NCBI RefSeq assembly: GCF_035046485.1
Contig: NC_085138.1
Location: 93,351,766 to 93,415,765 of the forward strand
DNA from: Aedes albopictus
Taxonomy: Eukaryota; Arthropoda; Insecta; Diptera; Culicidae
Length of the DNA stretch: 64,000 nt
Direction of reading: 5' to 3'
Shown: piece after piece, positions 54,979 through 64,000 of the stretch
How positions within the stretch are numbered: position 1 is the stretch's first letter
How the letters are laid out: the number at the start of each line of letters is the position of its first letter
Program-made: the position numbers and the translations under genes
Notes under the pieces: generated by a model
Databases searched by the model: none
Seen by the model: the letters and a program-made list of their open reading frames with translations, nothing else
Told to the model about the DNA's origin: nothing

Positions 54979-56211
54979 CATAGAGCTGGGGCACAGAGCT
55001 GACAAGCATAAGTTGGGATGTTGTATGTTAAAAGCTTTGTTTGTCATTGGTGACGTCAAACTCGACATAAACCTATCATTGACCTGTTTTTATTTTGGTC
55101 ACCAAACCCAACATAGACCCAACCATTACACGATGTAGATTCAACAGTGACCCAACATTCCGTAAAATTCAATCCGACTTTGACCCGACATCCGATTTTT
55201 TTCAGTCTGGCGGAATTTTGGATGCACACGAGCATTAATTAACGCTGCGTTCCTGTGGGGTTAACATTGCGTGCTGCACACGGTGTGGCGCGGTTGCGGT
55301 GCGGTAGCGTTGTATTCTCGTGTGCATCCTCCCATTTGATTGTGTGTTTACTCAGGACGCACTTGCGTGTACGCGCCGCCCGTGCGTCTTAATAGCCTTC
55401 TATTTGATGGATGCTCTGGTTGACTGAAATCGTTTTAAGTTGTTTAGAAGCAAACATGAGGGAAAAGATTTGTTGGTTGCTGTTCAAATGGATTGAGAAG
55501 TGCCGCTGAAAAAAATAAAAGATGTTGTTCCTCGTATAAAAAAGATGCAGCATATTCGTCGCTCCGTGTCAAAATTTGAGCTCAATTCATCAAAGTAATC
55601 CATAGTTATATTATCTCAAAATCGACAATTTTGTTCAAACATCAGCGTTTTCCTGGTCAATTTTGAGTCATACAGTGTATTTCCAGTCGATTAATGCGAT
55701 AATTGGACGATAAATGGCAGCACACTGCGCTTCCGAAAATTATCAGACTGCGATAGAAATTGATTCGATCAAGACATAAAACATGCAGGGCACAATCGGA
55801 TCGGAAAACGATAATGAATTACCGATTGGCATAGGCGACTCTATCAGTTCATAACAAATACATGCGATGATGAACACTCGTTTAAATGACAGCAGTGCAA
55901 GATCACTCAGCATTCATTCAAAGTTTGAGTTACTGTACCAGTTTTCAAACACAAAGGTGATGCCAGACCCTTTTGTGTGCGTGTTGATTGAGTGCGGAAA
56001 GAGTGGTTACTGATCGGGTTTTGAACTGAGTGAAAACATCCTTGGTTGCAGGTGCTGCTTGGGAGAGGACCTAAGGCCAAAAACCTAATGTTCCTGAAAC
56101 TCAAAAACCGTTACAGAAACCGAAAATAAAAGGCTACGAAATTATTCATCGGCAACGACTCTTAGCGCGAAACAACGGACAAGAATTGAAACTTCAAATG
56201 TACTAATCATA
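54979..56211. other. Unique-looking non-coding sequence
   Basis: Contains GC-rich GTGTGGCGCGGTTGCGGTGC at about 55283-55302 and no supported gene. A 65-codon minus frame (55907-56104) lacks domain content. Confidence 0.4.
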
Positions 56212-56219
56212 GTCATGGG

Positions 56220-57444
56220 CAGGCATTGCATTAGCGAGCGAGCTCAACGAGCATGAGCCTAACGTGATCGCAGTGTCCCGGTGCTGTGAGCGATCTGTTA
56301 TGCTCAACTCCTTTAAACTCACCGATCACGTTGGCTCACTTCTGCAATAAACAATGAGCTAGAATTTGCTTGACGACGCCTTTCTACTTGGTCGAAGGAT
56401 TATATGCCAGTCGAAAATCAAAGCAAACCATCACTATTTTTTTGCAGCCACTTCTGTCATAACCTGCATTTGTAGAAGTTGATACTAACTGAGGCTGAGA
56501 AACTGCTAAATACGAACAACGGACTCCCGGATAAAAAGCTCAGCAGCATGGAACGTTTTACACAGTCAGTCACAGGGCCAACATTGCTGGGTAATCCAAA
56601 GAGGCTACGCGAAAAAAAAAAACGAATGGAAAACTGTGAAGTTCTTATTGACTGGTCTAGTGGATTGGTATTCGAAGACCTCAATGGTGCCGCTTGGTTG
56701 GGCGATGGCGTATTGCTATGGAAGTGGTCTGGGGTGACTTTTCCTTTGTTGACGCAATCTATGGTCCACGGACGAGACCGTATTCTGTTTGTAGATTAGG
56801 ACTATACGATCCGAGGAATAATAGTATGACAGCTCCACACTGACTACGGACCGACTGGGACCATCCATTAATGACGTAGTATTTTGAGATGGAGGGGGAC
56901 CCTCTGATTTTATTACGAACCATTTATTAGGATTGGGAAAACAGGGCTACGATAAGGGAGGAAGTGTCAAACATCTTCCAAAAATGCAACATTCTGGATG
57001 CTCCCTGATGATAAACATTTAGTGGTCAGCTCACTTTCCTCCTAGGTAGTTGATTCAGCGTATACAGTCAGTTTTTTTAAACTCAAGCTTGACGAGTTTT
57101 GCCTAGTTTTACCACAAAATACTATCTGGTTTGGAGACGGTTCTGGTCTAATCTTACCCTGTAAAAGGCTACTCAGAATAAGAGAAACATCGAAATACAA
57201 CAGTTATTTATATTGGTAAAGGTTTCATACATGAAAAATGCTGTCGAAAATGTGGCATTTTTTCAATAATAAATCCATGCTCAGCTAGTTTAGGTACAGT
57301 GAGCTGCGGTGCTCGATGCTCATTTAACTGATGAGCGTCCTAGTTCAATGAGCTTGAACGCTCATGGCCTATCTTTCTGATGAGCATCAAGTTAGCATGA
57401 AATTGGCTGAGTTTTGCTCGTGAGCCGAGCTTTTTCAATCCCTG
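56220..57444. mobile_element. 1225-bp non-autonomous hAT-type element
   Basis: Starts CAGGCATTGCA and ends TTTTCAATCCCTG (imperfect inverted ends), flanked by a perfect 8-bp duplication GTCATGGG (56212-56219 and 57445-57452). Subterminal GAGC/GCTC words (ATGAGCC, GCTCATG) cluster at both ends, as hAT transposase sites do. The 106-codon frame at 56479-56799 matches no transposase I recognise. Confidence 0.8.
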
Positions 57445-57448
57445 GTCA

Positions 57449-58830
57449 TGGGTTTGCCGTGATGGCGTCACGGAAAGTCAAATCGACCACATCTGCATCA
57501 TCCGAAATTGGAGACGGAGCCTTCTTGATGTGCGGAACAAACGTTGCGCCGACGACATGGCGTCCGACCATCATCTCCTAATCGGCGAGATCTGACTGCG
57601 CATTGCTAGGATCCATCGACAGGAGGAGAAAATCGGGCACCGGTTCCCGACTGGAAGACACTGCCGCGAATAGGTCCTTCGTCGAGGAGCTAGAGAACCG
57701 TGCTGCGCATATTCCGGAAGGTGGAAGCGTAGAAGATCAATGGAGCGCCATCAAGAACGCATTCATCGTCACTGGCGAGAAAGCAGGGGATCACAGATGA
57801 TACCTGGAGGAAGATAGAGGAGCGAAAGAACGCCAAAGCCGCGATAGCGCGAGCGAAAACACGAGGAGCCAAAGCCGTAGCCTGTCAGCGTTATTCGGCT
57901 CTCGAGAAGGAAGTGAAACGCTCATGTAGACGGGACAAAAGAGCGTGGGCGGACTCCCTAGCCGACGAAGGCGAGAAAGCCGTGAACATAGGCGACATCC
58001 TTCTCCTCTACGATGTCTCACGTCGCCTTAGTGGGACCAAGATAAATGCTACGATACCCGTGAAAGACACGTCTGGACAGTTACTCACCGACCCGGCTGA
58101 CCAGTTGAAAAGCTGGTTTGAGCACTTTGGAAACCTTTTTCAAGTGTCGGTCACGCCATCAACACCTCAGTATGATCCGCCAAGGGTTCGACGCATTACC
58201 CGTGTCAACACCGAAGCTCTATCAGTGCAGGAGATAGAAACACCCATCCGTAGCATGAAATCGAACAGGGCCCCAGAGCTCGATCGCATATCAGCTGAGA
58301 TGGTCAAAGCTGACCCCGTAGTGTCCGCACAACTACTGCATCAATTATTCTGCAACATATGGGAAACCGCGACATTTCCGGCCGACTGGATGCAAGGCGT
58401 CTTAGTAAAGGTACCCAAGAAGGGTGACCTGACTGTATGCGATAATTGGCGGGGCATCATGTTGCTGTGTATCGTTCTGATAGTCCTCTGCAAAGTGATC
58501 CTTAACCGGATACAGGAGAAGGTGCAACTCTCCGACGGCAGCAAGCAGGATCCCGTGCCGGACGATCCAGTGTGGACCATAGTGTCACGCTCCGTATCAT
58601 TGTGGAGCAAATCAATGAATTCCAAGAGTCTCTCTACCTGGTGTTCATTGATTACGGAAAAGCTTTTGACCGTCTCAATCACGGAAACATGTGAGAAGCT
58701 CTCATGCGCACGGGTGTCCCTAAGAAAATCATCGGCCAGTACAGGGCATTTTCGTGCTGTGGCAACCCGTTACCATGGCGCACCTAAATGACTTCGAACT
58801 GGCTGATAAAGTTGCTCTCACACGGTAAAC
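57449..58830 (+). pseudogene. RTE-like endonuclease C-terminus and RT N-terminal half
   Basis: A frame in the hAT duplication opens WVCRDGVTESQIDHICI, continuing SLLDVRNKR and DMASDHHLLIGEI: the SDHHL box ends the apurinic-type endonuclease. After breaks comes RDKRAWADSLADEGEKAVN, LLYDVSRRLSG and the RT entry GRxxxLDRISAEMVK (57913-58500), then in another frame LVFIDYGKAFDRLNHGN (RT motif A, about 58638-58690). A deletion joins this to LNDFELADKVALTR (remnant of the motif C region, about 58785-58830). The 292-codon open frame at 57913-58791 is thus only partly in the true frame. Multiple frameshifts make it non-functional. Confidence 0.75.
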
Positions 58831-58847
58831 ACGGTCAACCGTTCCAA

Positions 58848-59450
58848 GTGGCCGGGGCCCGTGGCGTAGTTGTTCACACGTACGCTTCATATGCGGATGG
58901 TCATGGGTTCGATTCCCAGCCCCGGCACTTGCAACTTTTCGTCAGTTGCTTTTCCCCCGAGAGCAACTGACACTGACCCTCTTCTGAGCCCCATGGCTCA
59001 AACGGACCCGGATACCTGGACATCGGCGAACTGCTACTCATAATGGACCCCCAATCGCACTGGAAAGGAAACCATCATCATCCTTGTGCTCATCATTCTA
59101 CTAGGGGGTGATACACAAATTATGTCACGCAAAAATCGACCATTTTCAACCCCCCCCCCCCTCCCACCTATGTCACACTTTTTGTATGAGACTTTAAAAT
59201 TTTTTGTATGGGTCGTCACGTTATGCAAAACCCCCCCTTCCCCCTAAAAACGTGACGTAATTTGTGCATGACCCCTAGGTATAAAGTAGAAAAAGTGAAA
59301 GCAGCAGAAAGGCAACCAGTTCGATATAGTTGAATAGAATCTAGGCGCTGTACAAAATGTAAGTGCAGCTGTCAATTGAAATTGCTCACGTAGTGCCCCA
59401 GTGGACAATAGAGCTGTAAATTAGGTTAAGTGATTAAGAATAAAAAAAAA
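58848..59450 (+). mobile_element. Feilai-like tRNA-derived SINE with a MITE inside
   Basis: The tRNA-like head GGGGCCCGTGGCGTAGTTG carries an A box, and B box GGGTTCGATTCCCAGCCCCG follows. The body continues through CCCATGGCTCAAACGGACC, and the 3' part ends AAGAATAAAAAAAAA. Flanked by CGTTCCAA (58840-58847 and 59451-59458). Excluding the MITE it is about 430 bp. The Feilai assignment rests on memory of the Aedes family and is likely but unverified. Confidence 0.8.
59105..59275. mobile_element. Harbinger-like MITE with C-rich core
   Basis: The inverted ends GGGGTGATACACAAATTATG and CGTAATTTGTGCATGACCCC are flanked by TAG on both sides. Contains a run of at least ten C. It interrupts the SINE body. 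Confidence 0.8.
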
Positions 59451-59860
59451 CGTTCCAACTTCACGGTAGCTGGGCAAGCAGTGGAGAATATTGAAAGCTT
59501 CCAATATATTGTTATCCAAATGGCGTGAAATCTGTCCTGCTATACGCCAACGAAGCCTGGTGTGTATCAGTGAAGAACACACAACATTTTCATTAACCCC
59601 TTCGTGCAAGGTGACCTCTTAATTTGATCTCCAACGTGGAGCTCCACGTAAATGCCATTCAAATCCGATAGCGACAGAAGTTCAACAACAAAATAAGGCA
59701 AAACGACAGAAATTTGACCGGGGCACATGTCAAGGCGACGGCGGGCAATCGTTTAGGATGGAAATTTTTCAATTCGGTCCTCTGCACCACCGTGGGTGCT
59801 CACTGCTCAGGACTGAAAGTAAGTACATTGGAATGTAAAAAAGCACAGTCATCAATGTGT
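59448..59860 (+). pseudogene. RTE-like ORF2 C-terminal pieces
   Basis: Short in-frame pieces read VAGQAVENIESFQY, KSVLLYANEAWCVSVKNTQ and HVKATAGNRLGWKFFNS with LCTTVGAH. These are the familiar end blocks of RTE-like proteins (LLYACETW, GNRxGWK, LCxxxGAH). Large deletions separate them. Confidence 0.65.
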
Positions 59861-59870
59861 TCGATATCCA

Positions 59871-61040
59871 TCCTAAATTTTGTATCAGCTAGACACACTT
59901 ATTAAACTTGAAAAAGTTGTATGTATCCAATTCTCCGTTGGCCATGCTTATTTCATCCGGAAATACGTTCCAAGCATGTCACGTGTACACTTTACGGATG
60001 AATCGGTTTAACCTCAATATTAATGCCAATACGCGAGAGTGTGATGCTGGATGTCCGTTCGTCCGTCCATCCGTCTGCCCGTCAACTTTGGTGCCATTCC
60101 CCTTCCCAACTAGTACATATTGGGAAAATTGGGGTGAGCATCCAATGACCTGAAGTATCGAAAGAGTTTTTTGACAATTGCATTTCAAAGGAAGAAAATA
60201 TATTTCCTTGTTTGATAATTCCGAAATGGAATCCTCAATTGATCAATCAAATCAATAAAATCCATCAACATCCGTTGAAAATCGCTCAATGCTACAGCAA
60301 ACGCTATCTGGCCGGCCAGTCTCCCAATGAAGGTGGCGTGGCGGCGGTGACGGCCGGATGATATTTGAGCAAATTATTCATCGAATAAAGCGCATTTCCA
60401 ATTTCCTCCGAAACGGAACTTCGTTATTGCTATCCCGAGCCGTCCATACCGTGGCGCTGTGAAGCGATAAAATCCGGAGAACCGTAGTCGCGTCACCATC
60501 CGATGCGACGGAATGCACGGCAGGATCAGGATGCATTAAATTTCTCCAGCCTTCGAGGAGATGGTGATTGTATATTTGTATGTAGTCAGTTGTTATTATT
60601 GCTGTTGTATTTCGGACAGGTGCCGAATGCCAGTCAGAATTTATTATGAACACTGTGTACTGTCGTCTCTCAGGTCGCGGTGCTATTAATCTACTAGCGG
60701 AGAATCGTTTTTGGAGAGCTTAATCTCAGATTAATATATTTATGAACTCGAAGTGGGTTTGAATGGAATGGGATTGGACCAGTGCAGGAACGTGCTTGGC
60801 AATTTATGCCCGCTCTGATAATCTGACAATTATTCGGGTCAAGCTTAATTAAATTAGATCCTTAGTGTTTTAGTTACGACTATTCAAGAAGATTTTACTT
60901 CCATTCGTGATTTATTTTAGGATGAAATAATTTCATTTCAACTTTTTGTCTTAGCACAAACCTAACACCCCCTTCCCCTACCTAGCCACCGTCGTTTGAA
61001 ATTTTTGACTGCATTCTTCTTTTTGAGAAAGTTCAAAGTT
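59871..61040. other. Unique-looking non-coding sequence
   Basis: Normal complexity with short, opposing frames (59908-60188, 60378-60653) lacking domains. 60300-60700 is GC-richer and has no repeat signature, so it may be host single-copy DNA. Confidence 0.4.
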
Positions 61041-61219
61041 CCCCAAGTAACACACTTGCCACAGAAGAGTGACGGCGGCGCAGGTTTTTGTTGCGCAGAA
61101 GTTACCGTGACTTACTTCTAGCAAGTAAGTGTTTATTTGTTAAAAGTAAGTCACAATAACTTATGCGCAACAAAAACCTGCGCCGCCGTCACTCTTCCGT
61201 GATAAGTGTGTTACTTGGG
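61041..61219. mobile_element. 179-bp palindromic MITE (CCCAAGTAACACAC relative)
   Basis: Ends CCCAAGTAACACACTTGCCA and GTGTGTTACTTGGG form a hairpin, with arms GTGACGGCGGCGCAGGTTTT and complement. It shares termini but not the interior with the 167-bp family at 25753 and 44017. Confidence 0.85.
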
Positions 61220-61559
61220 TCATGAACAGTGGTGTCATCATGGTTACTCCAAATTATTCACTGAGTAATTAGCTCTTGAGATAAAAAAATATGAGCGCTC
61301 AAGGATTATTCCACAAAATTCCACGGAATAACTCTACCGGCTCATAAAAAATCTATCAAAAATTTCATACCCATTTGTTCCAGGGATTTCTAGAGGTTCC
61401 TACAGCATTAATTTAAATACTTCATTAGCATTTTCTCGGAAATTTCTCGGAAATTTATTAAGAGAAAAACTTGTCTGAAGCGATTCGACCATGAATCCTT
61501 TGGTGAAATTCTTCCAGAAATGCATCATACAATTCATGGATATCTTCATACATTACAGT
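61220..61559. repeat. Degenerate low-complexity repeat remnant
   Basis: TTCCAGGGATTTCTAGAGG, TCTCGGAAATTTCTCGG and similar words mark a short, diverged stretch of the GGAATTCC family. Confidence 0.5.
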
Positions 61560-62280
61560 CATTGCACAATTATGGGTCACACACAATTATTAGTCACTTT
61601 CCACTTTAATAGATAAATACTAATTAATTGCAAGCTTTTGTTATTTTTCGCACATAGGTTGATTTGTTTTGTGTCACTATACATATCGCATACGGGCTTA
61701 TACGTCAAAACATACATGTTTTCAGTAATTTTTTGTTCGGCGCAAAACCATCTGTCAAAGTAACGCTTCGATTGTGAACATCAGAAAGTGCATGCGCTGC
61801 TTTCGTAAGCTCTGTACAGACGAGCTTTAGTGATTTTCAAATGCGAAATGGTATCGTCACCAGAACAAAGGTATAATTTACGTTCTAAATGTAGAAATTC
61901 ATGTGACTGCAGCTAATAAAAGCTTATTTCAGGCAAAATTTAAGTGACTCATTATTGTGCCAAGGAACACCGAAAATCACACAATTATGGGTCACTTTTT
62001 GTGCAGCATAATATTGAGAGTTCTGCGTACATGGGCATTGCATACTTTTAGGCGTTTATCGGTGGTTGTGTTGGAGAATTTGTGCCAATTTTGAAAAATT
62101 GATTTCAAATCGTCAAAACACGCTTCGTTAAGAGGTTTGAGACCAGTTTTGGATTCTACTATAGTTGATCTATCGAGAATAAGTGATCATTCATTGCAAA
62201 AATAGACAAAACATTATTTTTGGGCCGATTCCTCTTGAGTGACCCATAATAGGCAACAAATTGACCCATAATTGTTACAC
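61560..62280. mobile_element. Element with ACAATTATGGGTCA repeats at both ends
   Basis: GCACAATTATGGGTCAC at 61565 is inverted at 62260-62280 (TGACCCATAATTGT). Extra direct and inverted copies lie just inside (61585, 61980, 62240). The interior has no open frame. Exact ends and duplication were not resolved. Confidence 0.6.
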
Positions 62281-62586
62281 CCAAAACAGAGCCATAAGCG
62301 CGTTTTAGCTCACAGCTTAATGTGCACGGAATGCGCATGCTACAAGCGCAAAACGCTCATGCTCGCTGGCGCACAAACGCTCACGGACGGTATACTCAAT
62401 ACATGCGCCGTGAAAACTATGTAACGATTCATCAACTGCTCGACGGTTGTACTCGAAGAAACTGCGATTGACAATGCACGCATACTAATACTGTATGGAA
62501 AATAAACAAATTACGGAAAACACGCACACACACAGTGTACAGAAAGCAGTCGCATTTGCGCACGGTTCATGTGTGCGCATATGAGG
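62281..62586. other. Upstream region of the candidate promoter
   Basis: Rich in GCGC, GCGCAAAACGCTC and TGCGC words (62298-62400, 62560-62580). No gene. It would be the proximal upstream region of the start site at 62824 before the MITE inserted. Confidence 0.35.
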
Positions 62587-62588
62587 TA

Positions 62589-62813
62589 GGGAATCGCGCT
62601 ACTTGGGCGGTGGCTTCTATATTCGTCTGTTTTCCACTATAACTCAGTCAATCTTGAACCAATTGACACAATTCTTGGAATGCGGTGAGATAGGTATAGT
62701 ATCTACCCGTGTACAAAATTTCAAGTCAATCGGTTCAAAATTGACCGAGTTACAGTGGAAAACAGAAGAAAATAACAGACGAAGAAAACCACCGCCCAAG
62801 TAGCGCGATACCC
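62589..62813. mobile_element. 225-bp TA-flanked MITE
   Basis: The ends GGGAATCGCGCTACTTGGGC and GCCCAAGTAGCGCGATACCC are inverted, with a second inverted pair inside (GTTTTCCACTATAACTCAGT and complement). TA on both sides (62587-62588 and 62814-62815). It ends about 10 bases before the candidate start site. Confidence 0.85.
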
Positions 62814-62821
62814 TAGCTTTT

Positions 62822-62856
62822 TCAGTTTTTCGGTCATCTCTTGCCAGTCCGGTCGT
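62822..62856 (+). promoter_or_regulatory. TATA-less core promoter: initiator plus DPE
   Basis: TCAGTT (62822-62827) matches the arthropod initiator TCAKTY with A+1 at 62824. GGTCGT occupies 62851-62856, exactly +28 to +33, matching the downstream promoter element RGWYVT. Such promoters serve host genes and also the 5' ends of LINEs. Confidence 0.6.
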
Positions 62857-63094
62857 CCTTCGTTGTCGCGCTGGTGATAAATTTTTGTTCGTCGTGCGTG
62901 TGTCCCCGCCCAGAAAGGAGAATGTTCGCATCAACAAACAAAACAACCGCCGCGAAAAAAATGGAACGGTCGTTCGTCGCGCATATTCCGGAAGTGTTTA
63001 TTTCGTTAGTTTAATAGTTTATTTAATCACAGTGATAAAAGGGAAGTGGCCAAAGTGGTGTTGGGTAGTGAAAAATAAAAAATAAATAAATTAG
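62824..63094 (+). other. Candidate non-coding first exon
   Basis: From the predicted start to a strong splice donor TTAG/GTATGT (cut after 63094). The 271 bases contain CGTCGTGCGTGTG-type GC-rich sequence and a 17-codon upstream frame at the ATG at 62970 with context AAAAAAATGG. No long ORF begins here, as expected of a 5' UTR exon. The alternative is the 5' UTR of a LINE. No downstream exon is visible in the remaining 900 bases. Confidence 0.4.
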
Positions 63095-63570
63095 GTATGT
63101 GCCTTGCAAAATGAAGTGATGTGCAATGATGATGCTTATAGCAAGTAGCAAGTTCCGTCAGAATCGGAAGTGTTTTTCAGCTTAGGAAGCTCGGTAGTTT
63201 GTAGAAGAAGATTGATCCTTATGGTTGCTCTATGTGGAAAAGGATCAGGTGTTGAAAATATTGAAAGGGAAAGCATTAGTTGGCGGTAGAGAAGGACTCG
63301 GCATCCGGCGACATGTAAGTTGCTGAAACAGGACCGCCAGCGTTGGTCGCACACGCATACCAGAAGATCAACAGACGAACATCATATCCAGTAAACCAGG
63401 GACAGGCCGGCAACTCCGTGGTGTCAGGTCGCGCACACGATGGCTATTAGCCGTTGAGCAGGACTAAATGGCACTTAATGGTAGGAAAATGATTCACCGT
63501 TCGTCGTTGATTTAACGAATCAAATTATTGCTCAGCATAAAGTAAGTAAATCATGTTTTCTTACTCAACT
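63095..63570. other. Sequence between candidate exon and satellite
   Basis: No supported ORF or repeat. If the exon is real this is the start of intron 1. Confidence 0.35.
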
Positions 63571-64000
63571 TGCCGATTCTTATGGAACTCCTTGGTGCAA
63601 TTTTGTGTGTTTATTTAAGAAATGCTTTAATGATTTTACTTTTATTGAGAATTGGTATCGTAAGATGTCGATTCTTACGGAACTCCTTGGAGCAATTCAG
63701 ACTACTTAATCAATAATTGCTTTAATAATTTGTCTTGTATTGAGAATTGGTATCGTAAGATGGCGATTCTTATGGAATTCCTTGGAGCAATTGTGTGTGC
63801 TTAATTAAGAAATGTTTTAATAATTTGACTTTTATTGAGAATTGGTATCGTAAGATGGCAATTCTTATGAAACTCTTTGGTGCAATTTTGTGTGCTTAAT
63901 TAAGAAATTCTTAAATAATTTTACTTTCATTGAGAATTGGTATCGTAAGATGTCGATTCTTATGGAACTCCTTGAAGCAATTCTGACTACTTAATCAATA
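63571..64000. repeat. 95-bp satellite array, continues past the window
   Basis: The word GATTCTTA(T/C)GGAA(C/T)TCCTTG recurs at 63575, 63670, 63765, 63860 and 63955, a constant 95-base period. Copies 1, 3 and 4 share GTGTG(C/T)TTAATTAAGAAAT; copies 2 and 5 share GACTACTTAATCAATA, suggesting a three-unit higher-order repeat of 285 bp. Only about 4.5 units are in view. Confidence 0.9.

Larger units (their letters stand above)
57445..59870 (+). mobile_element. RTE-like non-LTR retrotransposon, heavily interrupted
   Basis: Endonuclease, RT and C-terminal segments occur in order on plus, with a SINE (58848-59450) and, inside it, a MITE (59105-59275); a hAT element abuts the 5' side. The C-terminal piece resumes exactly after the SINE's target duplication. 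The family is the common insect endonuclease-RT type related to RTE; placement is from motifs only. Confidence 0.75.

Noticed and set aside
56479..56799. 106-codon frame inside the hAT-type element as a possible transposase
   Set aside because: No DDE or dimerisation-domain motif of hAT transposases; far too short.
57913..58791. 292-codon plus frame taken as a single intact protein
   Set aside because: RT homology stops at about 58510 and resumes in another frame; the last third is frameshifted sequence, so it is annotated as a pseudogene.

Overview
The window looks like non-coding, transposon-dense chromosomal DNA of a mosquito, most likely Aedes. That is an inference from: tRNA-derived SINEs of the Feilai type; BEL/Pao, Jockey-like, RTE-like and Penelope-like retroelements; many TA-, TTA- and 8-bp-flanked MITEs; and long fields of degenerate GGAATTCC-type low-complexity DNA. 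No conserved host protein-coding gene is visible. Nearly all long open frames are transposon proteins or by-products of low-complexity DNA.

Layout. 1-6480: degenerate repeat, short SINE pieces, a hairpin MITE, unique DNA and a broken Jockey-like LINE (minus strand) split by a small LINE/SINE insertion. 6481-12200: low-complexity fields on alternating strands, with an AT-rich element and a hAT MITE carrying telomere-like repeats. 12200-21150: SINEs, nested foldback elements, a Penelope-like fragment with a GIY-YIG domain, and a solo BEL-type LTR. 21400-26700: more degenerate repeat interrupted by a hAT MITE, a foldback with minisatellite ends, and TA-type MITEs. 26900-31220: a Penelope-like fragment with an inverted partial copy, a LINE C-terminal fragment, unique DNA and the second copy of a dispersed repeat.

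31500-53560 is the most structured part. The substrate is a decayed tandem family. Its units carry histone-gene-like signals: octamer, TATA, TCAGT initiator, a GGTCCTTTTCAGGACC stem-loop and a purine-rich element downstream. Into it were inserted (a) a 5'-truncated RNase H-bearing LINE, itself split by an intact 6.9-kb BEL/Pao element (LTRs differ by 1 base in 536, ORF of 1756 codons), and (b) a 9.2-kb LTR element at 42039-51228 with apparently identical 538-bp LTRs, a PBS and a polypurine tract but no coding capacity. The latter contains an array of short hairpin-forming repeats around GTAGAGCGAGTAGGTCTCTA. Every insertion can be excised on paper at its target-site duplication and the host sequence rejoined.

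53560-64000: unique DNA; palindromic MITEs; an RTE-like element broken by a hAT element, a Feilai-like SINE and a Harbinger-like MITE; a candidate TATA-less promoter (TCAGTT initiator with GGTCGT at exactly +28) followed by a splice donor; and the start of a 95-bp satellite that runs off the right edge.
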